Assembly: GCA_944392535.1 (NCBI GenBank)
Contig: CALXWY010000002.1
Span: 124,001-188,000, forward strand
Origin: an uncultured Alphaproteobacteria bacterium
GTDB taxonomy: Bacteria; Pseudomonadota; Alphaproteobacteria; Rs-D84
DNA: 64,000 bases
Reading direction: 5' to 3'
The notes below the pieces were generated by a model. It saw only the letters and a program-made list of their open reading frames with translations, did not search any database and was not told where the DNA came from. Below are positions 53,693 to 62,404 of this stretch, piece after piece. Position numbers and translations under genes: made by a program. How positions within the stretch are numbered: position 1 is the first letter of the stretch; every line of letters starts with the position of its first letter.

Positions 53693-53714
53693 GACTAGTC
53701 CTTTGTTTTTGCAA

Positions 53715-53743
53715 ATTGTAGCCAATATCAGAATATTATGCAA
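53715..53743 (-). promoter_or_regulatory. Promoter of the Mrr-like cassette
   Basis: On the reverse strand TTGCAT (53743-53738), 17 bases, TACAAT (53720-53715). It begins immediately after the gpV stop codon. Confidence 0.7.
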
Positions 53744-54277
53744 CTACGAAGGCGGTTGGGTGACGGCTGAACTTGGCACCTCGCCACCGTTATACATGAA
53801 CTGGTGCGTGTGGGTGGACAGTGCTTTGCCGTTACCGGTTATTTCGCCTGATGCGGTGATTTTTCCGTTCGCTTTCAGGTTACCTGACACTGTCATATTG
53901 CCCGATGCATCCACGTTGCCGGTGCTGGTTATGTTGCCGTTGTTGTTCACATCGCCTGTCTGGTCTATGTCGCTGTTCAGAATTATCTTGTTTTCATCTG
54001 TCCCAGGTGCCGGCATTGCGTTTTGATAAAGTGCCGGTAATATCATGCCTAGTCGCAGGTCGCCGTTGGGGGACAAAACCACGACTTGTTCGCCGTTCTT
54101 TAATGGGATCCAGGCGGACGTGCTGGGTGTCAACCATGGCAGATAGTCCGTTGTTATAGTGCCGATCTGAACCTGTGCCTTGGCCTTGGTATAATCCACC
54201 GACACAACCTTGCCAATCCGTATCAGGTTGTTGACCTTGCGTATCAGGTCACTGATTTGTTTGCCTTGCTCAATCAT
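53744..54277 (-). CDS. V: Baseplate spike protein V
   Basis: The 177 residues have an OB-fold start (IRIGKVVSVDYTKAKAQVQI), a repetitive beta-helix part (GNITSTGNVDASGNMTVSGN) and an apex with STHTHQF, the H-x-H iron-site motif of contractile-tail spikes. It is P2 gpV. Confidence 0.93.
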   Translation of the reverse strand: MIEQGKQISDLIRKVNNLIRIGKVVSVDYTKAKAQVQIGTITTDYLPWLTPSTSAWIPLKNGEQVVVLSPNGDLRLGMILPALYQNAMPAPGTDENKIILNSDIDQTGDVNNNGNITSTGNVDASGNMTVSGNLKANGKITASGEITGNGKALSTHTHQFMYNGGEVPSSAVTQPPS

Positions 54278-54710
54278 GGTTATGATGTGTTTCTGTCATA
54301 TAGGTTAGTGTGTATCGCAGTTGGACAGCCCCATATATTTTGTCGCCCATAATGTCGTGCGATGTGTTGGTTTCAGCAAACCGCAATACTGCGTTTTTCT
54401 TGTCTGGCACTGTCCAGCCGTCCAATGCCTGTTCAATTTGTTGTGCCAGTTCGTCCAGCTTGTCATCCAGTTCATCTTTACCGATGTCAATTGCCTCAAC
54501 AAACAGGTCCAATTCTCGTGTCAGTTCGCCACAGCCGTCTGTGTCCCAACGTTCTTCTTTGATGGTTTCATGGTCTGTATAAACCAGTATTGCCGGTATG
54601 TCCTGGTCAAAGATTGGTATTGCACGACCTTTGAATATCGTTACGTTCTGGATATTGTCTTGCAGTTGTTGTGCAACCGCCTGTCTGATGTTTGTACGTG
54701 GGTGTGTCAT
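54270..54710 (-). CDS. Tail completion/terminator-type protein
   Basis: The 146 residues (RTNIRQAVAQQLQDNIQNVT, IPAILVYTDHETIKEERWDT, GAVQLRYTLTYMTE) resemble minor tail or tail-terminator proteins of lambda- and Mu-like phages. It overlaps V by eight bases and the head-tail joining gene by four. The exact family is uncertain. Confidence 0.72.
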   Translation of the reverse strand: MTHPRTNIRQAVAQQLQDNIQNVTIFKGRAIPIFDQDIPAILVYTDHETIKEERWDTDGCGELTRELDLFVEAIDIGKDELDDKLDELAQQIEQALDGWTVPDKKNAVLRFAETNTSHDIMGDKIYGAVQLRYTLTYMTETHHNHD

Positions 54711-55036
54711 GTTTCATGCAGTATAAGTTTTCTGCTGCCGGGGATGTGGTGTCTGATGTCAATTATCTGGTATTCTGTATCAAACACAGTCACATAGTCG
54801 CCTTGCAGTGGTTTTGGGTATTGTGTCGGAAAATCTATCAGCCGAACAAACAGCACTGTTTCTGTACTGCTTATGTCGGCACCGGCGGTTTGCAGATCTA
54901 TGTTTGCGTGATCGTGGTGAAAGTCGCCGGGGATTTCAAACGGTTCAAATCGTGGGTTCTTTGGGCGGTAGATTGTTCCCCGCCCAAAGATTGCCATACA
55001 TGGCTTGTTGATAAAATCATCAAACTCAAATGGCAT
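54707..55036 (-). CDS. Head-tail joining protein (lambda FII-like)
   Basis: The 109 residues (FGRGTIYRPKNPRFEPFEIP, LQGDYVTVFDTEYQIIDIRH) match the lambda gpFII-type attachment family. It lies between capsid and tail genes. Confidence 0.75.
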   Translation of the reverse strand: MPFEFDDFINKPCMAIFGRGTIYRPKNPRFEPFEIPGDFHHDHANIDLQTAGADISSTETVLFVRLIDFPTQYPKPLQGDYVTVFDTEYQIIDIRHHIPGSRKLILHET

Positions 55037-55039
55037 TGC

Positions 55040-55993
55040 TTATGCACCTGTTTTGGTTAGTGTGACTCGGCAAGCATGCTGCCAATAGCCGTAGCCCACG
55101 TTGCGCCAAGTATCGACACCGTACTGGTGTGCATCATGGTCGAATTCGTATTCGGACCCCTCGGCCTTGGCTTTTACTTGAACCTTGGTTTCTTCTTGGC
55201 GGATAAATGCCTTAACATCGCCGTCTGCCCGGAACACATAGATGTGTTGTTCTGTCAGACGGGGGTTCGCCGCCACTGCGATATCAATGTCCGCCAACAC
55301 CTTTACTGGGTTGCTGGCACCACCGGTTGTTAATGGTACAGCCAGCGCAGCCTTGGCGATAAACCACAGGTTCAATGGCACCATTACCAAGAATTTGTTT
55401 GCGTTTTCATTGGTCGGTTCGCCTTGGTCGTCTTTGAACCCGATGATCTGCTGAACTCCAGCTAGGATTGCCTCACGCAATGCTGCCTCTGTCGGGTTTG
55501 TAGGTGTGCCAACCTCGCCATTGATGCCTGCAGTCGCCAGGTCAAAGTCAATCATGTTTGATTGTTCGGCATTCTTGCCGACTTTGTGATGTTCGTTGAA
55601 AAACGGCTTTTTGTCATAACATGGTTTGTTTTTGCCGTCCTCAATCAGCTTGGTTAACAGCACTGCCCAGTGAGAGTTGGTACGAGTTGCCAATTCGCCG
55701 ATACGAGCCTTGATCTGGCCTGTCTTGTCACGACGCAAGTGCTTTACTGGGATGTCAATGGTCGCCTCAAAGTGTTTGTTTTCAATGGTCAAACCATTTG
55801 TTGTAAAGCCTTTGGCATGACGGCCGCCGACCCATTCACGCATAACAGGGCTTTGTCCGATCCATGCGTATTCTTCGCTGTCCTGGTCCGATGTGAAATA
55901 GTTTGAAATGGCGGTTATCCATTCCATGCCACTGTTTTCATTCAGTCGCTTGTAAAATTCGCCGATGATTGCACGACTTGATAATTTGTTCAT
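55040..55993 (-). CDS. Major capsid protein, Mu gpT-like
   Basis: The 317 residues have EYAWIGQSPVMREWVGGRHA, TIENKHFEATIDIPVKHLRR and KPFFNEHHKVGKNAEQSNMI, which follow the Mu gpT major head subunit pattern (yaWlG..p.mreWvG...nk.fE). This contrasts with the lambda-like head genes around it. Confidence 0.88.
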   Translation of the reverse strand: MNKLSSRAIIGEFYKRLNENSGMEWITAISNYFTSDQDSEEYAWIGQSPVMREWVGGRHAKGFTTNGLTIENKHFEATIDIPVKHLRRDKTGQIKARIGELATRTNSHWAVLLTKLIEDGKNKPCYDKKPFFNEHHKVGKNAEQSNMIDFDLATAGINGEVGTPTNPTEAALREAILAGVQQIIGFKDDQGEPTNENANKFLVMVPLNLWFIAKAALAVPLTTGGASNPVKVLADIDIAVAANPRLTEQHIYVFRADGDVKAFIRQEETKVQVKAKAEGSEYEFDHDAHQYGVDTWRNVGYGYWQHACRVTLTKTGA

Positions 55994-55994
55994 C

Positions 55995-56444
55995 TTAGCC
56001 CTCCGTTGTGTTTGTTGTTGCCAATGTCAGTTCTGGCAAATGTAAATAGTCAAATGCCACGACTGCGTGTGTTTCATCTTCAAGACGTATGATTTTGCCC
56101 AGGTATCCGGCCGCATTTTCTTCGGTCAGACTGAAAGTGTTGTCTTCGGTGATATATACACCTGAACCGATGCTTGCCTGTGTGATGCCGTCCAGTTCCA
56201 GAACGATTTTGCCAACGGCTTTCACATTGACTTTTATATCGCCGTCAGAACCGTTGGTGTTGTCGACCGAGTCTTGTGCAAAGCCAACAACAATGTCGCC
56301 GGCTGTGAATTCGTGTCCGTATCCGGTGCTGGCACAGCCAACAACGGCACCCAGGAAAATCTTTGCCCCGGCCGAAACTGGCACTGTGTTGTTATCATAC
56401 TGGGTTTCAAATACACGTACTGTGTCTTCGGTAAGTTTTGCCAT
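55995..56444 (-). CDS. Head decoration-type protein
   Basis: The 149 residues (VPVSAGAKIFLGAVVGCAST, GDIVVGFAQDSVDNT, IGSGVYITEDNTFSLT) have the beta-rich build of DUF2190-like decoration proteins. Its position between protease and capsid supports this. Confidence 0.75.
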   Translation of the reverse strand: MAKLTEDTVRVFETQYDNNTVPVSAGAKIFLGAVVGCASTGYGHEFTAGDIVVGFAQDSVDNTNGSDGDIKVNVKAVGKIVLELDGITQASIGSGVYITEDNTFSLTEENAAGYLGKIIRLEDETHAVVAFDYLHLPELTLATTNTTEG

Positions 56445-56447
56445 GTC

Positions 56448-57716
56448 TTATTCCCCCTTGGTTTGGATTTTTATTTGTCCGTTTTCTTGGGCTACAAAGT
56501 ACGCAACAAATGCATCTTTATCGCCTGCGAATTCTTTACGGATTTCTGATTTGTTGGCCCATTCATATTCGGCACGTTCTTCGGGTGTTGCACCCTGTGG
56601 AACAGTGTTGACTGTGGCACTGGGGGCGACCGTTGGCATGTCTTGTTCGGCTTTCTTTATGCCTGCCAAATAATCACTGCCTTTGGCTTTTTCTGCCTTT
56701 ACAATTTCCAATGCCAGTTTCTCTGCCGTCATGTCCGGATCTGCTTTGGCTTTTGCCAACAGGTCTTCATGACCGGCAATTGCCACATCTTCTAATGCCA
56801 AGATTCTGGCACGTTCGGCTGCTGCACCCTCGGCTCGATATGTTGCTATCTGTTCGGGGGTAATGGCTTGCGGTTGCTTGTCCATTTGTTCTACTCCTTG
56901 GTTTGTTTGGTTTATCAATTCGCACAGTGTGCTTTCGTATTCACCCAGTTCGTCTGCCATACCGACCTTGACGGCGGCATCGCCAATCAAAACGCCACCT
57001 GCGCCAAAGTCGGTTGCGACAATGTCTGTGGTTTTGTTGCGGTACTGTGCGACATCTTGGATGAATTGGGTTTCTATGCTGTCCAGTTCGGCACGAATGG
57101 TGTTCAATCCGTCAGACGTTCGTGGGTCCGGTCGCTTGTTCTTTGCATTACTGGACACGATTTCTATCTGTTTATAGCCGTCTGAATCAGGTTCTTCTTG
57201 GACTGACAATGTGGTTACAACACCAATACTGCCCAACATAGCGGTCTTGTGTGCCACAATGCGGTTCGCTGCCGATGCCAGCCAATATGCAGCCGAACAA
57301 CAGTTGCGACCAACATATGCCCAGACAGGTTTCTTTTGTGCCGCCCGATTTATGATTGCCGCTACCTCGCTGGGGCCGTTGGCAACACCGCCAGGGCTGT
57401 CCACATCCAGCAATATTGCGTGGACACTGTCATCGTCCATGGCTGTTTGAATATCACGTGCCAGCAAATCCAACGGTGTTCCGCCCATCAGCATTGTGAA
57501 TATGTCTGCGTGTGCGGTTATCACACCCTGGATCGGTATCACTGCAACACCGTCACGAATGGTCGCCATGTATGTTCGGTCCAGTGGTTTCTGAGAAAAC
57601 AAAGAGAGTCCCGATTGGAACTCTCTGAATGCTGCACTGATTGACTGTAATGCATCCGGTTCAATTGCCCAGTGCTTGGCAATTGCCTGCAGTTTATTCT
57701 TGGTTTTCATTTTCAT
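56448..57716 (-). CDS. S49-type capsid protease with C-terminal scaffold
   Basis: The 422 residues have a ClpP-fold protease (VAVIPIQGVITAHADIFTML, LDVDSPGGVANGPSEVAAII, the serine in RNCCSAAYWLASAA) and, after about 280, an Ala/Glu-rich helical scaffold (EQIATYRAEGAAAERARILA). This matches lambda gpC with its internal Nu3. It matures the prohead. Confidence 0.9.
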   Translation of the reverse strand: MKMKTKNKLQAIAKHWAIEPDALQSISAAFREFQSGLSLFSQKPLDRTYMATIRDGVAVIPIQGVITAHADIFTMLMGGTPLDLLARDIQTAMDDDSVHAILLDVDSPGGVANGPSEVAAIINRAAQKKPVWAYVGRNCCSAAYWLASAANRIVAHKTAMLGSIGVVTTLSVQEEPDSDGYKQIEIVSSNAKNKRPDPRTSDGLNTIRAELDSIETQFIQDVAQYRNKTTDIVATDFGAGGVLIGDAAVKVGMADELGEYESTLCELINQTNQGVEQMDKQPQAITPEQIATYRAEGAAAERARILALEDVAIAGHEDLLAKAKADPDMTAEKLALEIVKAEKAKGSDYLAGIKKAEQDMPTVAPSATVNTVPQGATPEERAEYEWANKSEIRKEFAGDKDAFVAYFVAQENGQIKIQTKGE

Positions 57717-57729
57717 CTTTTCCTTTTGT

Positions 57730-57758
57730 AAAAAAATACCCCACCGAAATAGTGGGGT
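57730..57758 (-). terminator. Terminator of the DUF4143 cassette
   Basis: On the reverse strand ACCCCAC pairs with GTGGGGT around a 7-base loop, followed by T7. It separates the ATPase cassette from the capsid protease gene. Confidence 0.8.
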
Positions 57759-57780
57759 GGGGTTATCTGTTCTTATTTGG

Positions 57781-59034
57781 TTAAACCAGTATGCTGTCAG
57801 AATTTAATAAGAAATCTTTTAAACTCATAATGGTTGTGCCATTATTTGTTTGATAACTTATTATGTCATCTCGTACCACAATGATTTTTCTAAAAGAATC
57901 GTTTATGCCGATCAAAGAACGTTCTTCTTGCACCAGTTTTTCAGCGGTATTCACATTCAATGCGGATTGAACATAGCAGCGTTTGTCCCCCATGTTTGCA
58001 ACGAAATCCACCTCCAAATTCGCTTTTGTATATGTGTTGTCCTTTACTTTCTGCGATACTGTTACATTGCCAACGTCCACTTGATAACCGCATATATTCA
58101 GTTCGTTATACAAAACATTTTCCATTATATGGTTTTCCTCTTGCTGCCGGAAGTCAAGTTGTGCATTACGCAGTCCCATATCAGCAAAGTAGTATTTTAC
58201 CGGTGTGTTAATGTATTTACGGCCTTTTATATCATAACGCATAGCCTTGGATATAATAAACGCATCCATAAAGTAGTCTATATACTGTTTGACTGTTGGT
58301 ATAGATATTCCCAAGTGCTTGATACTATTAAATGTATCCGCCAGTTTTTTTGTGTTTGTTAATCCACCTATGTTTGAGGCAAGTATATTTAATAATTCTT
58401 CCAGTTCACTTACGTTTTTAATTTTGTTTCGTTCAATAATATCTTTTAGATAGGTTTCTTTTACCAGGTTTTTCAGGTATTGTCTTTTCTCAATATCTGA
58501 TTTGAAATTTAGAACCTGGGGCATGCCGCCATACATATAATACTGGTTCCATGCCAGATTCCAATCGCCCCCAACGGCAGAATAAAATTCTGCAAAACTT
58601 AGCGGATAAACCCTGATTTCACTGCCACGACCACGAAATTCGGTAACGATATCCGAAGACAAGAATTTCGAATTACTGCCGGTCACATAAACGTCAAGGT
58701 TTGGAATCCGCAAGAAGCCATTCAACACCTCTACAAATCTATCCATCAATTGAACCTCGTCAATCATAAGGTAGTATTGTTCCTTATCCTGGATTTTACT
58801 TTTGACAAAGTCGTTGCAAACAAATGGATCACGGTATTTTGCATCATCCAGTTCGTCCAGCCGAATGTTGATAATATGATCTGAATTAACCCCATTTGCC
58901 AATAAATGGCTTGTAAAGAGTACTTCCAATAAGTATGATTTGCCACAACGTCTGATACCGCTGATAATCTTTATCATTCCGTTATTTTGCTGTGCTATCA
59001 GCTTATTAAGATATCTATCCCTTTTTATTTGCAT
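57781..59034 (-). CDS. AAA ATPase with DUF4143 domain, accessory gene
   Basis: The 417 residues have Walker A ISGIRRCGKSYLLEVLF, Walker B YYLMIDEVQLMDRFVEVLNG, the sensor TGSNSKFLSS and the LSFAEFYSAVGG segment, then the DUF4143 C-terminus (YFADMGLRNAQLDFRQQEEN, NLEVDFVANMGDKRCYVQSA with a degenerate nuclease-like E-x-D). It has its own promoter, flanked by two operator-like repeats, and a terminator. It is therefore a moron between portal and protease. Family members are common in defence islands but their role is unknown. Confidence 0.88.
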   Translation of the reverse strand: MQIKRDRYLNKLIAQQNNGMIKIISGIRRCGKSYLLEVLFTSHLLANGVNSDHIINIRLDELDDAKYRDPFVCNDFVKSKIQDKEQYYLMIDEVQLMDRFVEVLNGFLRIPNLDVYVTGSNSKFLSSDIVTEFRGRGSEIRVYPLSFAEFYSAVGGDWNLAWNQYYMYGGMPQVLNFKSDIEKRQYLKNLVKETYLKDIIERNKIKNVSELEELLNILASNIGGLTNTKKLADTFNSIKHLGISIPTVKQYIDYFMDAFIISKAMRYDIKGRKYINTPVKYYFADMGLRNAQLDFRQQEENHIMENVLYNELNICGYQVDVGNVTVSQKVKDNTYTKANLEVDFVANMGDKRCYVQSALNVNTAEKLVQEERSLIGINDSFRKIIVVRDDIISYQTNNGTTIMSLKDFLLNSDSILV

Positions 59035-59045
59035 ATTTACATCCT

Positions 59046-59152
59046 ATTTTAATTTTTATACTAATTTGTATGTAATTTCAAATAGATTTTACGTCATTTT
59101 TGGTATATAGTCAAGGACTCATTTTAATTCAAACACTAATTTGTGTCTGAAT
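59046..59152. repeat. Pair of direct repeats with internal dyads, flanking a promoter
   Basis: Copy A at 59046-59077 and copy B at 59121-59152 share ATTTTAATT...ACTAATTTGT, with starts 75 bases apart. Each is an imperfect palindrome centred on CTAATTTG (ATAC..GTAT in A, ACAC..GTGT in B; B has outer arms TTTAATTC/GAATTAAA). The ATPase promoter lies between them. Confidence 0.65.
59086..59114 (-). promoter_or_regulatory. Promoter of the DUF4143 ATPase cassette
   Basis: On the reverse strand TTGACT (59114-59109), 17 bases, TAAAAT (59091-59086). Confidence 0.75.
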
Positions 59153-59217
59153 TAAAGTGGGTTAATTGTCCGTTTTGTAGATATTTTTGTTTAATCAAGG
59201 TGTTTTTGTCTCAAAAA

Positions 59218-60783
59218 CTATTCCTCTTGATCTTCTGCCTCCTTTATAGTTGTTGCATTGTCAACCAATCCTGCCTCGTTACGCATCCGTTGTTCTTTGG
59301 CACGTTGAACGTGTTTGATTTCCCATGATCCGCCGGTGATCTGTGCGGTTTCTTCTTCAAGGGTGGACACACCCAGTCTGACCCGGTGTTCCGCTGCACG
59401 TATTTCTTTTAACTGGTCAATCTGTCCACGTGGCGGTCCAATCCATTCGGCCCCCAGGTATGCTGATCTAACAATCGGGTCAGAAAAGAACCCAGGCGCA
59501 TCCAGCAGTCCTTTGGCAACGGCCTCTGATATGACCATTTCATATATCGGTTGACACAGTTGGCTGGCCAGCCATGTCCGTCTGGTGCTGAACGTTTTCC
59601 ATGCCTCAACCAGGGCGGCTTGTGCTGCGGAATAACTGGCTGTGAAATGCTTGATCAGGATTTCAAACGGCAGTTCCAGCGCAACACCGATTTGTCGCAG
59701 GATTGATTGCACAAAACCGTCAAAGGCTTGGTTCGGTCGCTTTGGGTCGGCGATTTCAATTGCCTCGTTCGGTTGCAGATCCAGAATTGCACCGGGGGAC
59801 ATCCGATAGTCGCTGTTTCGGCTGGCACTTTGCTGTTCGTTCACACCCATTGGAACCATTGGTGCCATGCCTTGTTCGCTTTCCGTTTTTACGAAAATCG
59901 TGAACATGGATGAAATCACTGCGGCCATGATTTCTGCCTCGGTGTATCTGTCCAGTTGTTTCAGACTCTCTATAACCGGGGTCAGATATGGTATGCCTCG
60001 TGTCAGGTCTGGGCGGTTTCTGGTGAATACATGCAGGACCTGTCTGTACCCGGCCTTGTCAAATGCCGGGACCTTGGTGTAAATCAGTTCGCCTTTGCCA
60101 TGGTCATCTGGGTTTCTGTTCGCAACGTGGTATGCGACCGGTGCGCCGTCCTTGTCCAATTCAACCCCGGCAACAATGTTGTCTTCGGTGTTGTCTGGTT
60201 TTGCGACCCGGTCGGCCTCTATGATTTGCAAACAGGTGCCAAATGGATTGTTGGCACGTTCCTTGTATTTGCGTAATACGAACACATCGCCGGACTCCAG
60301 GCAAGAACGCAGAACCAGCGATTGCATTTCTGCAAAGGTCTGTCCACGTGTGATGTCGCTGTCCCGACTGTCGGCCCACATCCGGAACAACCGTTCAGCT
60401 TTGGATTCCCATGCCTCCATTGCCTCGTCAGTTTTCAGATACTGGCGCAGGACGTTGCGGTCAATGTGCGACTGTGGTTTCAAACCTGTGCCGATGACGT
60501 TCGTGATTACTGTGTTCACAGCCCCGACCGCCAACGGTGCGTTGCGCAATAAATCCCTGGAACGATCACGCAATACCGGCAAATCATCAAGTGCAACACT
60601 GTCTGCAGAACCGCCAATCGGGTTCCAGGTCTGTGTCTGTCGGCGGTCCGTTCTGGCACCGGTATAGCCACCCAGCATCGCCATATGTGTGCGTGCCTGC
60701 CACCGTCTGAGTCCGGCCTGTGGTGCAACCCACGAAATCGCCTTGTCCACGATTGTCTGTTTTGGTAATTCAAATTTTTTCAT
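59218..60783 (-). CDS. Portal protein, lambda type
   Basis: The 521 residues include GYTGARTDRRQTQTWNPIGG, PVLRDRSRDLLRNAPLAVGA, VFTRNRPDLTRGIPYLTPVI and WLASQLCQPIYEMVISEAVA, as in lambda gpB portals. It forms the dodecameric DNA channel. Its ATG follows a strong terminator by five bases and has no ribosome site, a consequence of the cassette inserted upstream. Confidence 0.94.
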   Translation of the reverse strand: MKKFELPKQTIVDKAISWVAPQAGLRRWQARTHMAMLGGYTGARTDRRQTQTWNPIGGSADSVALDDLPVLRDRSRDLLRNAPLAVGAVNTVITNVIGTGLKPQSHIDRNVLRQYLKTDEAMEAWESKAERLFRMWADSRDSDITRGQTFAEMQSLVLRSCLESGDVFVLRKYKERANNPFGTCLQIIEADRVAKPDNTEDNIVAGVELDKDGAPVAYHVANRNPDDHGKGELIYTKVPAFDKAGYRQVLHVFTRNRPDLTRGIPYLTPVIESLKQLDRYTEAEIMAAVISSMFTIFVKTESEQGMAPMVPMGVNEQQSASRNSDYRMSPGAILDLQPNEAIEIADPKRPNQAFDGFVQSILRQIGVALELPFEILIKHFTASYSAAQAALVEAWKTFSTRRTWLASQLCQPIYEMVISEAVAKGLLDAPGFFSDPIVRSAYLGAEWIGPPRGQIDQLKEIRAAEHRVRLGVSTLEEETAQITGGSWEIKHVQRAKEQRMRNEAGLVDNATTIKEAEDQEE

Positions 60784-60788
60784 GTCAT

Positions 60789-60814
60789 AAAAAAAGACAC
60801 ACCGAAGTGTGTCT
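60789..60814 (-). terminator. Terminator of the two-gene cassette
   Basis: On the reverse strand AGACACAC-TTCG-GTGTGTCT is followed by T7, a very strong terminator with a UUCG loop. It ends five bases before the portal ATG. Confidence 0.9.
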
Positions 60815-60833
60815 ATCCTTGTTTTAATTTTTG

Positions 60834-61712
60834 TTAAAATAATTTTGCATCTGTCCGCACGTGCTTGTGAACATGCAGTACTTTTTTAATGTCCAATTCA
60901 ACGTTTAGTTCTTTATCTGCTTTCTTTTCTACAGTTATGTCCGCTAAAACGGTCATTGTGTCCTGTGGGCTAGGAAATTCTTCTGGTGACATTTCGCCAT
61001 TTTGGAATTTATTTAACCACTGCTCATCAGAAATTTTTGCATCCACTGAACGTTCATTGTAAACGACACTCCATTTGCTGGAACCTAGGTAATCTGGTTT
61101 TTTTACTTGTATTGATATTTCCGTATTGCAATTTGTTTCTTTGGTAATGTACTCCCGTTCAATTTTTGACTCGTCCACACTGAATTTTTTGTTCATTTCG
61201 TAGCTTTGTCCCAAGAAGGTTGCTCTCACTGTCTGGTGTTCATTCAGCATTCCCTTAGGAACTTCAAGTGATTTTAGACACTGGGCAATTTGGCCATTGT
61301 TGATGGTTTCAATTGATAGTGGGTTTTGGCATCCTGCATCATTGTATGCCTCAACAAGTTGCGCACGAATACCGTCAAAGTTTTCGCCTTTCAATTCATT
61401 GTTTTCGTTCACAAATTTTGTAAGTTTTTTTGTCGCACCACCAATAAATTTTCCCAGATTGTCATCCTGTATGTTGGCACCGTCTTTTCCTTTAAATATC
61501 TTTTTGAACAAAACCTTTATGGAACCACGTTCAATGTTTTGCATTTCAATTGAAGTGGTAACACCGTTTTCTTCGCCCGATGCACTGAGTAACAAGTCAG
61601 CCACATGCTTGTGTCCCTCAACCAGTTTACCCAGTGCAATTAAACTGTTTGCCAAATCGTCACGACCTGGTTCGTAATCTACCTTAATTTCATAATCACT
61701 GTACTCCGGCAT
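60834..61712 (-). CDS. Unknown protein of a two-gene accessory cassette
   Basis: The 292 residues have an N-terminal part (YEIKVDYEPGRDDLANSLIA, SIEMQNIERGSIKVLFKKIF) and a beta-rich C-terminal part (TEISIQVKKPDYLGSSKWSV, ITVEKKADKELNVELDIKKV). There is no signal or membrane segment. It follows the membrane-anchored partner without a gap and is followed by the UUCG terminator. No family is recognised; its A-rich codon use differs from the neighbouring head genes. Confidence 0.72.
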   Translation of the reverse strand: MPEYSDYEIKVDYEPGRDDLANSLIALGKLVEGHKHVADLLLSASGEENGVTTSIEMQNIERGSIKVLFKKIFKGKDGANIQDDNLGKFIGGATKKLTKFVNENNELKGENFDGIRAQLVEAYNDAGCQNPLSIETINNGQIAQCLKSLEVPKGMLNEHQTVRATFLGQSYEMNKKFSVDESKIEREYITKETNCNTEISIQVKKPDYLGSSKWSVVYNERSVDAKISDEQWLNKFQNGEMSPEEFPSPQDTMTVLADITVEKKADKELNVELDIKKVLHVHKHVRTDAKLF

Positions 61713-62138
61713 TTATCTGATCCTCATAAATTTTTCAAATGGCTTGTTTAACCAGTCATAATCCAGACCTGTACCATCATGTGTGACTATGCCCATTATG
61801 TGTTCGGCAATTTCTTTTCCAAACAAAAAGTTTGCCTCATTGGCATATGGCAAAATTTGCTCGTTCGTGATAGGTATGCCCATTGTCTGACGCTGATAAT
61901 ACAGATCAAAAATACGGGTGTACAATTCCCATCTTTTTTGAAAGATTTCTTGTTTCCGCTGCTTTTCTGCAGTACGCCACTGTACACCCGCTAGCACAGC
62001 AACAATTATGGCAACAATTGTTGTGGGGGCCAATAATTGTTCCCACCAGGTTGTTTCCTGCAATTGTACCCACGTGGCCATATGGTTGTTGGCAATTTCT
62101 AATTGGTGTATTAAAGATTCATATTCTGACTGGATCAT
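61713..62138 (-). CDS. Membrane-anchored protein of a two-gene accessory cassette
   Basis: The 141 residues have one membrane segment (about 36-52, PTTIVAIIVAVLAGVQW) after a helical N-terminus. A cytosolic helical domain follows (EKQRKQEIFQKRWELYTRIF, LYYQRQTMGIPITN). It has its own promoter. The pair resembles superinfection-exclusion or abortive-infection cassettes by layout; this is inference. Confidence 0.72.
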   Translation of the reverse strand: MIQSEYESLIHQLEIANNHMATWVQLQETTWWEQLLAPTTIVAIIVAVLAGVQWRTAEKQRKQEIFQKRWELYTRIFDLYYQRQTMGIPITNEQILPYANEANFLFGKEIAEHIMGIVTHDGTGLDYDWLNKPFEKFMRIR

Positions 62139-62146
62139 TTTCCTTA

Positions 62147-62175
62147 CCTATATCACGTTATGTAAAAAAATTCAA
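62147..62175 (-). promoter_or_regulatory. Promoter of the two-gene cassette
   Basis: On the reverse strand TTGAAT (62175-62170), 17 bases, TATAGG (62152-62147), 9 bases before the first ATG. AAGGAAA precedes the start. Confidence 0.6.
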
Positions 62176-62188
62176 TGATTATAATTGA

Positions 62189-62404
62189 CTACACCGGGGT
62201 TGCCCCTCGCACTTTGATGCCACCACGTTTCTTGGTTGCTATTTTCTGTTGCAGGTATTCTTCACGTTGCTGCAACACCGCCAGTTCTGCTTTCTTGACC
62301 CTTTGTCCGTTGTACGAAGCCTCTTGCGCACCGGTCAGAATGTCCGATATCGCTTGCTGAACCTCTATCAACTGTTCTTCATAAGTCTTAATCACTGTTG
62401 TCAT
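62189..62404 (-). CDS. Head-tail joining protein gpW
   Basis: The 71 residues (EQLIEVQQAISDILTGAQEA, LAVLQQREEYLQQKI, RGGIKVRGATPV) match the lambda gpW family, which binds the portal and closes the filled head. It overlaps the terminase gene by four bases. Confidence 0.88.
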   Translation of the reverse strand: MTTVIKTYEEQLIEVQQAISDILTGAQEASYNGQRVKKAELAVLQQREEYLQQKIATKKRGGIKVRGATPV

